Shown here piece by piece: positions 14,923-26,023 of a stretch of 64,000 nt of DNA. Under the pieces are notes generated by a model. The model made no database searches, was not told the DNA's origin, and saw only the letters and a list, made by a program, of their open reading frames with translations. The translations under genes were made by a program, and so were the position numbers. Position 1 is the first letter of the stretch. Every line of letters begins with the position of its first letter. The stretch is from NCBI GenBank assembly GCA_019739295.1, contig JAHHDV010000003.1, forward strand, positions 1-64,000, given 5' to 3'. This DNA is from Taibaiella sp. GTDB lineage: Bacteria; Bacteroidota; Bacteroidia; Chitinophagales; Chitinophagaceae.

Positions 14923-15019
14923 ATCATTTTGCCTGTCTTATGATGTCGTCCTATCCAAATAGTTACAGTTAGCTTACACATCTGAATATTGTTGCTGCCG
15001 TAAGCTGAACCGGAAGAAA

Positions 15020-15775
15020 TTATTCTTCTTCCTTTTGTTCCAATTTTTTATAAAGCAGACCCAGGCTGCCCTTTCCGGCGGTATACTGCAATACGATTTC
15101 TTCCTCCCCTTTAGGGATCAAACTCATACTGGCGGGATTGGAATAGGAATAAGCAGTAGACTCGATCAGTCCCCTGCCGGGACTTCTGAAATAGAATTCT
15201 TCTGCTCCGTTGAGTTTTAAAGTCAGGCCATTCATCGTTGTATTCCATTCCAGCTCCAATATCTGGTAAGGATTGAACACATTATAATATCTGCCCACCA
15301 ATAGTTCATACGAAAGGTCCCGTTCCGGCTCCATAGCCGGTAATACGGCCAGCTCATCCTGGCTGATGAACAGGTGGTTCATTTCAATCTTCTTTTCATC
15401 CTGGAAAGTAACACACAATGTACGGCGCTTGCCCTGCCCTAAATGCTGCCGCATAACCAATGTATAAGCGGATGGATTTATGTCATATATATAATTATTT
15501 TGTAATATATAAACAGTGTCCATGCATTCATAGGTAGTTTTTATCACTTTTGATATTTTAGATAATGCTTTGATATACGCTGAAGGTTCATCTTGCATTC
15601 CCTGCATCTTCTCTTTTCCTTGTTTTTGAAGGATATCCTCTATTTTCCCGAAATCTTTCCTGGTGTTCTTGCCTGCCGGTACATAGCTACAGAAAGCACA
15701 GGTATGCTTCTGGCTATAGGCTGCTCCCGAGCAAAATAAAATAATGAGTATTCCGGAATAAATTTTCCATTTCAT
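15020..15775 (-). CDS. Secreted protein of unknown function
   Basis: A 251-residue product starts with a clear signal peptide (MKWKIYSGILIILFCSGAAYS) and then a Cys pair in TCAFCSYVPAG. The rest is charged at first and beta-rich towards the end, finishing KKLEQKEEE. I recognise no domain. It is transcribed away from prs across a gap of about 300 bases and is the intact version of the broken copy in the left arm. It probably acts in the periplasm or outer envelope, going only by the signal peptide. Confidence 0.75.
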   Translation of the reverse strand: MKWKIYSGILIILFCSGAAYSQKHTCAFCSYVPAGKNTRKDFGKIEDILQKQGKEKMQGMQDEPSAYIKALSKISKVIKTTYECMDTVYILQNNYIYDINPSAYTLVMRQHLGQGKRRTLCVTFQDEKKIEMNHLFISQDELAVLPAMEPERDLSYELLVGRYYNVFNPYQILELEWNTTMNGLTLKLNGAEEFYFRSPGRGLIESTAYSYSNPASMSLIPKGEEEIVLQYTAGKGSLGLLYKKLEQKEEE

Positions 15776-16004
15776 AAAATTCGATTAAAATTTAACAATC
15801 AAATATTTGTGCATTGCTTCAAAAGTAATACAAATTCACTGATAAGTATAGTAGAATGTAGGCTTTTTTGTATATATCTATCCCCCTGATGTTAAATGTT
15901 TCCCCGGGGAGCTTCATGAAAGTCCCTCATAACCGGCAGCCATCTCCTATCCGGTTTTTTAAATAGGCACCGGAATATTCCTCCATCATTTTCCAAAAAT
16001 TCAC

Positions 16005-16034
16005 TTGCTTGTGCTTAAAAAAAATTTAACTTTG
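16005..16034 (+). promoter_or_regulatory. Bacteroidota-type promoter of prs
   Basis: TTG at 16005-16007, 19 bases, then TAACTTTG at 16027-16034 match the -33/-7 promoter read by the primary sigma factor of Bacteroidota. The prs ATG follows at 16073, a leader of about 30 bases. Confidence 0.7.
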
Positions 16035-16072
16035 CAGCCTCAAATTACAAGTTTTCACCAAATCCAAATACA

Positions 16073-17036
16073 ATGGAACCCTCTGTTAAGATTTTTTCAG
16101 GCACCAATTCCCAATACCTGGCTGAAAAAATAGCCAAAGCCTATGGACAAGACCTGGGTGATATCAAAATTCAAAAATTCAGTGATGGCGAATTCCAGCC
16201 TATCTATAATGAATCGATCAGGGGAGATTATGTTTTTTTTGGTACAGAGCACTTTTGCACCTTCTGACAACCTGATGGAGCTCCTCATGATGATCGATGC
16301 TGCAAAACGTGCGAGTGCCGGTTATATCACAGCTGTAATTCCTTATTATGGTTTTGCGCGCCAGGACAGGAAAGACAAGCCCAGGGTTTCTATCGCCTCC
16401 AAACTTGTAGCGAATATCCTGACTGCTGCCGGTGCTAACCGCGTGATGACGATGGATCTCCATGCACCCCAGATACAGGGGTTTTTTGATATCCCGGTGG
16501 ATCACCTCGACAGCTCTGCAATTTTTATTCCGTATATTGAAAATCTTAACGTTGAAAACCTTACCTTTGCATCCCCTGATGTGGGTAGTACCAATCGCGT
16601 GAGGGAGGTAGCCTCTTATTTCAATGCTGAAATGGTTATCTGTGACAAACACAGAAAACGTGCCAATGAGATCGCCTCTATGGCTGTAATCGGTGATGTA
16701 ACGGATAGGAATGTGATCCTGATAGATGATATCTGTGATACTGCGGGCACTTTATCCAAATCCGCTGGTATTCTGAAGGAAAAAGGAGCATTGAGCGTGA
16801 CTGCATTCTGTACACATCCCGTGTTGAGTGGAAATGCTTATGAGAATATCGAAAATTCAGTATTGGAAAAGCTGATTGTTTGTGATACCATCCCGCTTAA
16901 GAGGACCAGCGATAAAATCGAAGTATTGAGCACTGCAGATTTATTTGCCACTGCTATCCGCAATACTTTTGAGAATAAATCTATCAACTCTCTTTTCATT
17001 CACAGTAACAGAAAGAAAGCTGAAGGATTGATTTAA
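16073..17036 (+). CDS. prs: Ribose-phosphate pyrophosphokinase (PRPP synthetase), frameshifted in the assembly
   Basis: PRPP synthetase makes 5-phosphoribosyl 1-diphosphate from ribose 5-phosphate and ATP for nucleotide, His and Trp synthesis. The first 55 codons (MEPSVKIFSGTNSQYLAEK...) are in one frame and the rest in the next. Removing one T from the run of eight at 16233-16240 restores VFLVQSTFAPSDNLMELL and gives 320 residues, the family length. The PRPP signature VILIDDICDTAGTL and the nucleotide-binding segment YYGFARQDRKDKPR are present. The gene is essential and single-copy in most bacteria, so I treat the shift as a sequencing error; both arms share it. It is followed by ctc on the same strand, a common pairing. 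Confidence 0.93.
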
Positions 17037-17216
17037 CAGAACAGGAATGAAGCGTTGAAAACAACAGCCGCTCATTTAAATAAACTTATATAGATAAAAA
17101 AATCCATCCTGTCCGGGACAGTATTAATAATTGGAATTGAACCATGGGTTTTCAGCATATCAATGTTAGATGGATCATCATCATATGACTGAAAGAACAA
17201 AAAACTTAAATAAATT

Positions 17217-17799
17217 ATGAAATCAGTTGCTATCAACGGACAATTGAGAACCACAACAGGTAAAAGCGCAGCGCGCACCCTTCGTTCAGAAGGCAACACC
17301 CTTGGTGTAATCTACGGAAGCAATGGAGAAGTTCACTTCTCAGCTCCCCTCCTTGCCTTCAGGGATATCGTCTACACCCCTGAATTCAAATTGGCAGACA
17401 TCACAGTAGAGGGAAAAAACCTACAAATGTATTTTAAAAGATACCCAGTTCGACCCTATTACTGACAAATTGATCCATGCGGACTTTTTGGAATTAAATG
17501 ATGACAAACTGGTCATCGCTAACCTGCCTCTGAAACTGGTAGGCCAGGCGGCTGGTGTAAAAGCCGGTGGTCGCTTGGAGCAGAAAATGAAAACACTTCG
17601 TGTACGCACCTATCCTAAATTCTTAAAAGAAGCGATTGAACTGGATATCACAGAGCTCCAGTTGAACGGTAATGTACGTGTAGAAGATGTGAAGGATGAG
17701 CATTTCGAGTTTATGAATCCTTCCCGTCAGCCTATTGCATCTATCGTAATGACCCGTGCATTGCGTCAGGCAGAAAGCGAGGCAGCAAAAGGCAAGTAA
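17217..17799 (+). CDS. ctc: 50S ribosomal protein L25/general stress protein Ctc, frameshifted in the assembly
   Basis: The long (Ctc) form of L25 binds 5S rRNA. The N-terminal half reads MKSVAINGQLRTTTGKSAAR and SEGNTLGVIYG; the C-terminal half reads LIHADFLELNDDKLVIANLP and continues to ASIVMTRALRQAESEAAKGK. The halves are joined by removing one A from the run of six at 17414-17419, which restores GKTYKCILKDTQFDPITDKL. The corrected length is 193 residues, normal for the two-domain form. It lies 180 bases after prs and is closed by a terminator at 17820-17849. Confidence 0.92.
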
Positions 17800-17819
17800 T
17801 ATACAAACGATATGGACAG

Positions 17820-17849
17820 AAAGAGGTTGCAGCATTTGCAACCTCTTTT
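17820..17849 (+). terminator. Rho-independent terminator after ctc
   Basis: AAGAGGTTGCA pairs with TGCAACCTCTT over a short loop, followed by T residues, 20 bases after the ctc stop. It closes the prs-ctc unit. Confidence 0.85.
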
Positions 17850-17990
17850 CATATACTTACCCCATAAGTTGTCATCAATGCACCGGAACAAAGCAATAGG
17901 GATAGCCGGACAAAGCGTCATCCCCGCCAAACCGTTGTCCATCCTACCTAAAAATGTGGATTTAAACTTAAAAATATCAAAGCAGTTTGT

Positions 17991-17998
17991 TAAATTTG
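17991..17998 (+). promoter_or_regulatory. -7 promoter element of the T9SS type B protein
   Basis: TAAATTTG matches TAnnTTTG and lies 49 bases before the ATG at 18047. No clear TTG was found at the -33 distance. Confidence 0.45.
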
Positions 17999-18046
17999 AA
18001 TATTGATCATAATTAACAGAACAATGGATACCATCACAGCTCAACT

Positions 18047-20212
18047 ATGAAATTTCCTATTCCCGCTCGCTACCTATACCATATGCCGGTGATCATCCTA
18101 ATGATCATTTCAGGAATCTTCGGGCAGAACAGAGCCTATGCACAACTACCGGAATGCGGTAAAGTATATATGGACAGGTACAATGGCGAAGGACCTTCTG
18201 ATATTGATTCTGCTGAAATTTTCATCTATGATCCTTTTGTACCGTTATCTGAGACCAACCCTGCTCCCAATACAATAAAACTGCCACCCGCTTCAGGAGG
18301 ATTAGCTATCTCTACCGTTCTTTCAACCTCCGGTTCTATGGAAACGTTTTATACTATTGTTGACGGCTATTACTACTACCTGGATCCGTTTTCATTGTTG
18401 TGGATCAATACAGGCCATATAGCCAATAATAGCGGAGTTAACATCGGTGCAGGAGGCGGATACATCTACAACCTGAATGGCAATGAAGGTAGTGTGTCCC
18501 GTTATGACGGAACCAGTTCCACCATTGTTATAGCATCTTTGGATGGGTTTCCCAGCGGGGGACCTTATGATATGATCGCTGATTGTGAAGGAAATTTCTA
18601 TATCCTGAGGATAGGTATCAGTGACCCCAATCACTATTTCAGGAAATACAATCCCTCGGGTGTCCTGCTGCAGGAATGGGATGTGGATTTTCCCCCGGGA
18701 TATTATGCTTCTGCCGGTTTTGTCAAGTTTGATACCACTTTTTTTCGTAGATGGCAATTTGCCTGGATGGATCCAGTGATGAAAAAAGTATTGTTTAAAG
18801 GGATACTTACGGAAGACGAATTGGCATTCTCAAATGTCCCGATAGAACTGGAAGATTTTGGAGATCAGGCACTGGGAGAATATGGCCACCTGCGGAATCA
18901 CGGCAGTCGCATTTCCGGAGATAGTATTATCCACTTCGGATACCATATTCTGTGAAGGCGTTTTTGAAGTTGATATTTTTCACCACCTTATACAACGTTG
19001 ATGAATCAACCATACCGGATTACCAATGGTACCTCAACGGGACAGCAGTAACCGGTGCGGACCGATTCCTGGTTTCACCTTTACACCTGCAAATGGTGAT
19101 TACCTGTATTGTACCATTATCAAATGAGGAGATCTGCCAGACTACAAACCCGGTGATATATAGTGATACCTTAAGATTCCATGTAGGTTCTTCTTCCGCC
19201 TATAGCACTGATACTGTCATTTTGCTATGGTATAGATGCATTATTAGGGGATATTCCCGTTACTGAAGAAGGTTCGTATACCTATGTCTTTACAACACCG
19301 ACATACTGTGATAGTGCTGTTACCTGGAATGTAAGCTTAAAACCGGAAACCCGTTAATCAGGATTTTTCTTATTCAGGTTTGTGACAGTATTGAGTTTGA
19401 AGGGCAGGTTTTCTACTCAGATACGATCCTGGTACAATCCATATTAGATATAGATGGTTGTGACAGTATATACCAGCATTTCATTATGGATGTGAGCTAT
19501 AGCGATTATGATACACTGATCGTGAACATTTGTGAAAGGTGAGGAATTACCAGCATGCTGACGGAAGTATACTTACACGAGACACCCTGATCACCTACCA
19601 CGAGATCAATAGATATGGGGTGCGACTCAACCAATGTATTTATTTTGAATGTAAATGAAAGACCCAGTTTTAGAGGTAACGTATACCTTTGAATCTGACC
19701 GGATCTGCATCTATGATTCAGTGTTTTTTCCATTCTTCGGGAGCAGGACTACTATGATTACTTTAATCCCGTTTCTGATTCTTTGAGAGGTAGTGCAGAT
19801 CAGAAAATGCTTCTTTTCCTCCGCAATAATCCATTTACCATTATAGGAACATATGAGAACGGGTGCACAGATACCTTCTCCATAAATTTCGAAACGGAGA
19901 AACTGCTGTGAACTGGTGATGCCAACTGCATTTTCACCCAATGGCGACGGGCTGAACGAAACATTCGGGCCGGTAACCGATGGCAATCCCCTGCATTATG
20001 TCTTTATGATATTTGATCGCTGGGGTCGTTTGGTTTTTCAAAGCTTTACTGTTCATGAAAAATGGGACGGTAATATAGCAGATGATCAAACTGCTGACTT
20101 TGGTGTATATTTCTATACCTTGTATGGCGAATGTGCGGACGGCTCTGTTATCAGAAGAAAAGGAGATGTAACCTTGGGTCAAATAGTCCGTTCAGAGAAA
20201 TCCGGTCAATAG
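18047..20212 (+). CDS. Large secreted protein with Ig/PKD-like repeats and T9SS type B sorting domain, frameshifted
   Basis: The N-terminus has a signal sequence (VIILMIISGIFGQNRAYAQ). Residues 35-300 look like a beta-propeller-type region built around GGYIYNLNGNEG and YDMIADCEGNFYILR. After about 18930 the frame shifts several times; the readable pieces (IPDYQWYLNGTAV, NPVIYSDTLRF, EEGSYTYVFTTPTYCDSA) resemble PKD or Ig-like modules. The last 98 codons are the gliding-motility-associated C-terminal domain (TAFSPNGDGLNETF, IFDRWGRLVFQS, GVYFYTLYGECADG), the type B signal for secretion by T9SS. The span holds about 721 codons. It ends against the convergent LytTR gene, overlapping by 7 bases. 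Ligand or enzymatic role is unknown. Confidence 0.7.
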
Positions 20213-20949
20213 TGTCGGTATCGCTCCAATATCTCCTGGACCTGGTTTTTTATAACTCCTGCCGATGGAGATATTTACTTTTTGGCAGTTCTATATATCC
20301 CGCACTATACGCAACGATTTTTTTCCAAATTCACGATATAGGATTTATGAACTCTCAGGAAGTGATGTTGGGATAGTTCTTTTTCTAAAGCACTGATTTT
20401 ATACCTCACCATTATTTTATTGCTTTCCAGGTGGATATAAATAAAGTCTCTTAGGCTTTTCTATGTAATGAATATCTTTTCAGCTCGACCTTAAACCTGT
20501 CGCTTGTCCGTATTGAAGAACAGATGTCTTAAAACCGGGTTCCTGGTAAGGTAAGGTCCTGTTATTGGGCAGCTGATGCAGTGGCAGGCCGTTTCATATA
20601 TTTTCCTGTATGGCTGTCAGAAATCTTGAAAATCCAACAGGCTTAAGGAGATAATCTGCTGCGGTTTACATTAAATCCTTCCACCGCATATTCATGATAG
20701 GCAGTCGTGAATATAACATGATATTTATTCAGGGACAGTTCTGGCAAAATCTATTCCATTCAGTTTTTGGCAATTGGATATCGAGGAACAATAGGTTCTA
20801 CTTCATTTTTTCGCAATACCTCGATAGCATCAACCGCTGACCGGCATATCCCGGTCCAATTCCAAATGAGGAGTGTCCAGGATATAATCCTTTAGAATAT
20901 CTGCTGCAAGCGGCTCATCTTCGATGATCAGGCATTTCAGTATATGCAT
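20206..20949 (-). CDS. LytTR-family response regulator, frameshifted
   Basis: A CheY-like receiver is followed by a LytTR DNA-binding domain. The receiver starts [19 protein letters not shown]; the phosphoacceptor region reads LDIQLPKLNGIDFA once two small indels near 20775-20800 are corrected. The switch region (VIFTTAYHEYAVEGF, ADYLLKPVGF) is recognisable. The C-terminal half has the LytTR signatures DIHYIES, HHFLRVHKSYIVNLEKI and ELPKSKISIGRSYKN, again in several frames. It overlaps the end of the kinase gene by about 35 bases, the usual arrangement of LytS/LytTR pairs in Bacteroidota. Target genes are unknown; the two flanking surface-protein genes are candidates by position only. Confidence 0.75.
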
Positions 20950-22171
20950 AAGTATTCAGATCTATAGTTAGGGAGACGATAAACCGGCTACCCTCTTTCC
21001 TGTAATCCAGTTCATATTTTTTATACAGCAGTTCCAGCTGCCTGTTGAGATTTCTTAACCCGAGGGCCGTTCCCTTCTGTTATTTTCATCTTCCAATGTC
21101 CCAATATGATTTTCTGTACGTAATATAAAGCTATTTTTGCTGATCTTAAAATGAATCCTGACAGGTTCGTTCAAGGCTCCATGTTTTGAATATATTCTCA
21201 ATGACCGGGAATGACAATAATGGCGGAAAAGGTATCGTATCATTTTCAATTTCCTTTTCAAAAAACTACCCCTTTCCTTAGGTGAGAACCTTAAGTTCTG
21301 GATACCTACATATTGTTTCCAATGCAGCAATTTCTTTTTCTACCGGCAATAATTTCTGATCCGTCTCATAGAGCATATACCTGAGGATATGAGAAAAGCT
21401 GTAAAATGGATGTAGGCGTATCTTCTGATTTTTTTTCTGCTCAGGCTGTAAATGCTATTTAATGCATTGAACAGGAAGTGGGGATTGGTCTGTGCTTTTA
21501 AGTGATTCAATTCGGCACTCAGCTTTTTCCCGGATCAGGGATTTTTCCTTATTCAGTGATTTTTATCCTGAGCATAAAACAATTTTATTGCCACAGCTAC
21601 ACCTGTAATTTGTAACAGATCCAGCATAGAATAAAAAAATCTGGCAACCACCTGGATCCAGGGCAAAATCAGTAAGCTCCACCCCGGATATATACGGCCA
21701 GACAATAAACTGGGTGATCATCCTGATCAGCATCGTTCCGGAGAGAACGACCAACAGGCATAAAAAATAAAAGCGGTAGTCCCTCCTGCTATTTTCCCAT
21801 AAGGGAAGGAGCAGGTACAGAAAAGTATATACGACCAGGATTTTAATCATATAGATGCAGGATACAGACCATAAGATCTGAAAGAATATACCTGTGCCGG
21901 GATACTGGTAAAAGCTTGCAGACAGGTAGAGTTCATTGAACAGGCTGATGCTCAAGAATACCAGCCAAAATAAAACATGTCTGATCCATCGGTTTTTGCT
22001 GCATAAACCTACACTTAGACTACTAATATAATTATAATCAACCTCAAAAATTGCAAATAAATGAACAATAATCAATTGTAATGCGACAAACAACCATCTG
22101 CTGATGACAAAGGGCCAAAGTCCCGGGTAACTGCCCGGATCACCCGGAATAAGCTGAATATATGGAACCAA
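20915..22171 (-). CDS. LytS-type sensor histidine kinase (His_kinase family), frameshifted
   Basis: Four membrane helices cover the N-terminal 170 residues (for example [19 protein letters not shown] and [19 protein letters not shown]). The cytoplasmic part has the His_kinase signature [20 protein letters not shown] with the phosphorylatable His, followed by [19 protein letters not shown]. The ATPase part is fragmented; its C-terminus ends ...[14 protein letters not shown] and stops at 20915. At least three single-base shifts break the frame. The start is uncertain: the TTG at 22171 is used here, but an open frame reaches towards 22230. It is divergent from the FG-GAP protein gene and overlaps the regulator it presumably phosphorylates. 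Confidence 0.7.
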
Positions 22172-22240
22172 CTGCTGCTTGTCTCTATTAATTCCCGGTG
22201 CAGCGGGCCCGATCTATCTTTATTCAAAAATTATCAGGAT

Positions 22241-23990
22241 ATGAAAAAAAAATTTATCTTTAATGCTGCTTTCCCTTTCTTTTCACTCACTGGTGAGTGC
22301 ACAGTACTTTAGTAAAATAACTACGGGAGCTGTGGTTACTGACCTTGGAGATTCGAGAAGTGTCAATTGGGTGGACGTAAACAATGACGGCTATATCGAT
22401 TGCTTTATCAGCAATGGTCCTTCCGGTGGTCAGAATAACAGGCTCTATCTGAATATGGGTGATGGCACATTTTCTGCCGTGACTGATGATGATATTGTGA
22501 CTGATGGCGCGCCCTCTGACGGGGCTACATTTGCGGACATAGATAATGATGGAGACCTGGATGCATTTGTGGTCAACTGGTACAATGTCAATAATCTCCT
22601 GTACATCAATGACGGGAATGGAAATTTCACCCGGATCACCTCTGGTCCTCCGGTATCCGATCTGGGGTATTCCGAGACTGCCTCTTTTGGTGATTATAAT
22701 AATGATGGCTTGATTGATCTGTATGTAACGAATAGTGCAGGGGCAAAAAAGAACTTCCTGTATCAGAATTCCGGCGCGGGGACCTGGCTCAAAATAACGA
22801 CCGGCAGTCCTGTAGAAGATAATCTTGCTTCAAGAAATGTAAGCTGGACAGACCTCAACGAGGACGGGTATCCGGATATGTTCGTTACCAATGAATATGG
22901 TGCAAACGAACATATTTATATCAATAATGGAGATGGCGCATTTGAAACCCACACAACCGGAACTCTTGTCAATAACGGTGGCAATACCAATAGCAGCAGC
23001 TGGGGGGATTATGGACAATGACGGTGACCTTGATGTATTTCTTGCCAACTATAACGGTTATAATGCCATATTCCGCAATGAGGGCTCATTGAACTTTACA
23101 AAAATAGAAAACGGACACTACTGCACTGACATTTGCCCATTCTTTCAGTAGTGCCTGGAGTGATATAGACAATGACGGAGACCTTGACCTGTTTTGTCAC
23201 CAACGCATTTCTGGATGGTACCCAACTGACCAACTTCTTATACATCAATAACGGAGATGGTTCCTTCACAAGAAATGGGACCGACATCTCAGCTACCGAT
23301 TCATCCTGGTCCTATGGATGCGCTTTCGGTGACTATGATAATGACGGATTCCAGGATCTACTGGTTGCCACGTGCCGCTATGAGGGCATCGACCAGGTGA
23401 ATCTCCTCTACCACAATAATGGCAATGATAACAACTGGATCACTTTCTCACTCGAAGGTACACATAGTAACCGGTCAGCAATAGGGGCTACTGTCAGGAT
23501 AAAAGCGACTATTGAAGGGAAACCCGGTCTGGCAAATGCGGGAAATCTCTGCACAGAGCAGCTATTGCGGACAAAATGACCTCAGGGCTCATTTCGGACT
23601 GGGAGATGCTGACCTCATCGATTCCGTTATCATTACCTGGCCGCTCGGCAGCCAAAGTATCTATACTTCACTCGAACCCAACCAAAACTTCCACTATTCA
23701 GAGCCGGGTTCTACATCAGTAGATAAAAACCCGGGTAGTGAAACGGGTATTATCATTTTTTCCCAATCCGTCCGCCGGGGAAGTCATCATAAAAAAACAA
23801 ACAGCAATTTCAAACAGGAGATATGCTTACCATTACGGATAACCGGGGATCCACCATCCAAAAAACAGATCTCGGCGGTAAATCGGAAATTAAAGTGGTC
23901 CAAAGCGAATTAAAAATACCTGCAGGAGTATATTATTTCCAGATATCGAAGCAAGATCAGGTCTGGGTTAAGAAAGTCATCTTCAAATGA
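22241..23990 (+). CDS. FG-GAP/VCBS repeat protein with ASPIC/UnbV domain and T9SS type A tail, frameshifted
   Basis: The true start is the ATG at 22241; with 8 instead of 9 A after it (as in the left arm) the product begins MKKNLSLMLLSLSFHSLVSAQ, a signal peptide. Seven calcium-binding-type repeats follow, such as WVDVNNDGYIDCF, FADIDNDGDLDAF, FGDYNNDGLIDLY and WGDYDNDGDLDVF. The ASPIC/UnbV segment reads IGATVRIKATIEGKPVWQM and LRAHFGLGDADLIDSVIITW. The end is a T9SS type A sorting domain (FPNPSAGEVIIKK, GSTIQKTD, IPAGVYYFQI). Several single-base insertions break it (for example near 23010 and 23195), all in or beside short homopolymers. The corrected length is about 580 residues. It is probably a surface-attached adhesion or carbohydrate-binding protein. 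Confidence 0.8.
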
Positions 23991-24000
23991 TCTCCAATAA

Positions 24001-24031
24001 AAAGCACCACTCTCTGAGTGGTGCTTTTTTT
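24001..24031. terminator. Bidirectional terminator between FG-GAP gene and rplQ
   Basis: AAAGCACCACT pairs with AGTGGTGCTTT over a 5-base loop, with T residues on both strands. It sits 10 bases after the FG-GAP stop and 28 bases beyond the rplQ stop, so it can serve both convergent genes. Confidence 0.9.
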
Positions 24032-24058
24032 CCAATTTATGGTAAAGATGGATTATTC

Positions 24059-24821
24059 CTATTCTACTTCTTTTCCACCTTTCAGTTCATCCTGTAAGGC
24101 TTGAAGTTCATCCCATTTGCCATCAGCAGCCAATTGTGCCTGCTGTGCCCAGGTTGCAGGATCTGCCAGGTTAAAGCTGCCATCAGCAGCATCTAAGATC
24201 TCTTTTACTTCTTCTGCAGATTTAGCGGTAAGATCAGCAAAGGTAACGATACCGGCAGCATGAAGCACCTCAGCGATTTTAGGACCTACTCCTTCTATTT
24301 TAGTAAGGTCATCACCGGCCTCTACAGCAGCAGCAACATTTTCAGTGGTAGCTGCGGCTTCTTTTACTTCCGGTGTAGCAGCTGTAGTTTCAGCTTTTTT
24401 AGAAGTACCGGAACGGCGGCTACGACGAGTGGTTTTTCTTCTTCTCTTCTTTAGTATACAATGTATTGAAATCGACCAGTTCGATCAATGCCATATCCGC
24501 AGCATCTCCCATACGCGGAGCCAGCTTGATGATACGGGTATAACCACCCGGACGGTCGGCTATTTTATCACTGATGGTACCGAATAACTCCTTTACAGCT
24601 TCTTTGCTATTCAATCTGCTGAAAACCAACCTCCTGTTAGCTGTAGAATCCTCTTTGGACCTGTTGATCAAAGGCTCTACAAATTTCCTAAGCTCTTTAG
24701 CCTTAGCCTGAGTAGTGATGATTCTTTTGTATTCTATCAATTGGCAAGAAAGGTTGCGCAATAAAGCGGTACGATGTGATTTGGTACGACCTAAGTTGTT
24801 GATTTTATCTCCGTGACGCAT
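24059..24821 (-). CDS. rplQ: 50S ribosomal protein L17 with long C-terminal extension, frameshifted in the assembly
   Basis: The first 125 residues are ordinary L17 ([55 protein letters not shown]). Removing one base from the run of five at 24433-24437 continues the frame as [18 protein letters not shown] and gives 253 residues. The extra part is a basic stretch, an Ala/Thr/Glu linker and a compact domain [16 protein letters not shown]...[11 protein letters not shown], which looks like a helix-hairpin-helix (SAP/HhH_5-like) module, ending KGGKEVE. Similar tails occur on some ribosomal proteins of Bacteroidota. It is the last gene of the infA-rplQ operon. Confidence 0.9.
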
Positions 24822-24951
24822 TTTGATTTAAATTTACACTCTTGTACCGTGTCAAGGAATACAAGAGCAAAGTTATGAATAATAAAATTTTTGATGCCGG
24901 AATCAGGATTAGAGCAACCTCATATCTGATTCCCGGCTTTTGCTGCTACAA

Positions 24952-25946
24952 TTAATCGTTGCTGTGCAATCTGCTGATATCCATGCCGAAGCTCAGATTC
25001 TTATCGCTCAGCATTTGTTCAATCTCCGTCAGAGACTTCTGGCCGAAGTTCCTGAACTTCATTAATTCCTCCTGGGTATATTGTACCAATTCAGATAATG
25101 AATTGATCTTGGCTGCTTTCAGGCAGTTAAATGCTCTTACAGAAAGTTCAAGATCTTCCAATGGGGTATTCAAGACTTTTCTTAACTGCAGCAAAGACTC
25201 ATCAACAACATCTTCCTTCTCTTCTCTCTTCATATCGAAGGTAATGTTCTCATCAGTGATGATCATTAAGTGCTGGATCAGGATCCTGGAAGCTTCTTTT
25301 ACCGCATCTTCAGGATGAATAGAAACCGTCAGTCTTGATCTCCATGATCAGCTTCTCGAAGTTCGTATATTGTTCCACACGCGTATTCTCGATGGTATAT
25401 TTTACATTCTTGATCGGCGTAAAGATAGAGTCAATTGCAATAAAATTGGTAGAACCGTCCCTGTGGTTCTGATCTTCTGCAGGTACATAACCTCTACCCT
25501 TTCCGAGATGCAATTCAATCTCGACTGTAGCAGATTCATCCATGTTACAGATAACCAGCTCGGGGTTCATTACCTCGAAATTCGGAGTAGCTTCTCCGAT
25601 CATACCTGCAGTAAACTGTGTTTTACCTTTTACTACCAGGTCTACTTTTTCATGAGAGATTTCTGATTCAGCAGATTTTTTGAACCTGACTTGTTTGAGG
25701 TTAAGAATGATCTCCGTAACATCCTCGATCACTCCTTTGACGGTATCGAATTCGTGGTCTACACCAGTGATCTTGATACCGGTGACTGCATATCCTTCCA
25801 GGGAAGAAAGCAATACTCTTCGCAGGGCATTTCCAATAGTAAACACCGTATCCGGGCTCCAAAGGACGGAACTCGAACTGTGCTTCGAAGTCTGTAGCTT
25901 TATGTAAGACTATTTTATCGGGTTTTTGGAAATTCAATAATGCCAT
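24952..25946 (-). CDS. rpoA: RNA polymerase alpha subunit, two frameshifts in the assembly
   Basis: The alpha subunit dimer starts RNA polymerase assembly. The N-terminus [20 protein letters not shown] is in one frame, the middle ([39 protein letters not shown]) in a second and the C-terminal domain ([36 protein letters not shown]) in a third. Removing one base at 25854-25856 gives [16 protein letters not shown], and one at 25323-25325 gives [17 protein letters not shown]. The result is 330 residues, the normal length. Two independent shifts in an essential gene point to sequencing error. It sits between rpsD and rplQ as usual. Confidence 0.95.
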
Positions 25947-26023
25947 AAATATTTGTTTTGAAAAATGGATATTGTGTTAAGATGATAAATCAGGAACAGG
26001 ATATCTCCTATTCCTGATAAATA

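Noticed and set aside
16233..16240. A possible programmed frameshift in prs at a run of eight T.
   Set aside because: It is shared by both arms, but the same kind of one-base excess occurs in over ten unrelated genes here, and prs is not known to use frameshifting. Sequencing error explains it more simply.
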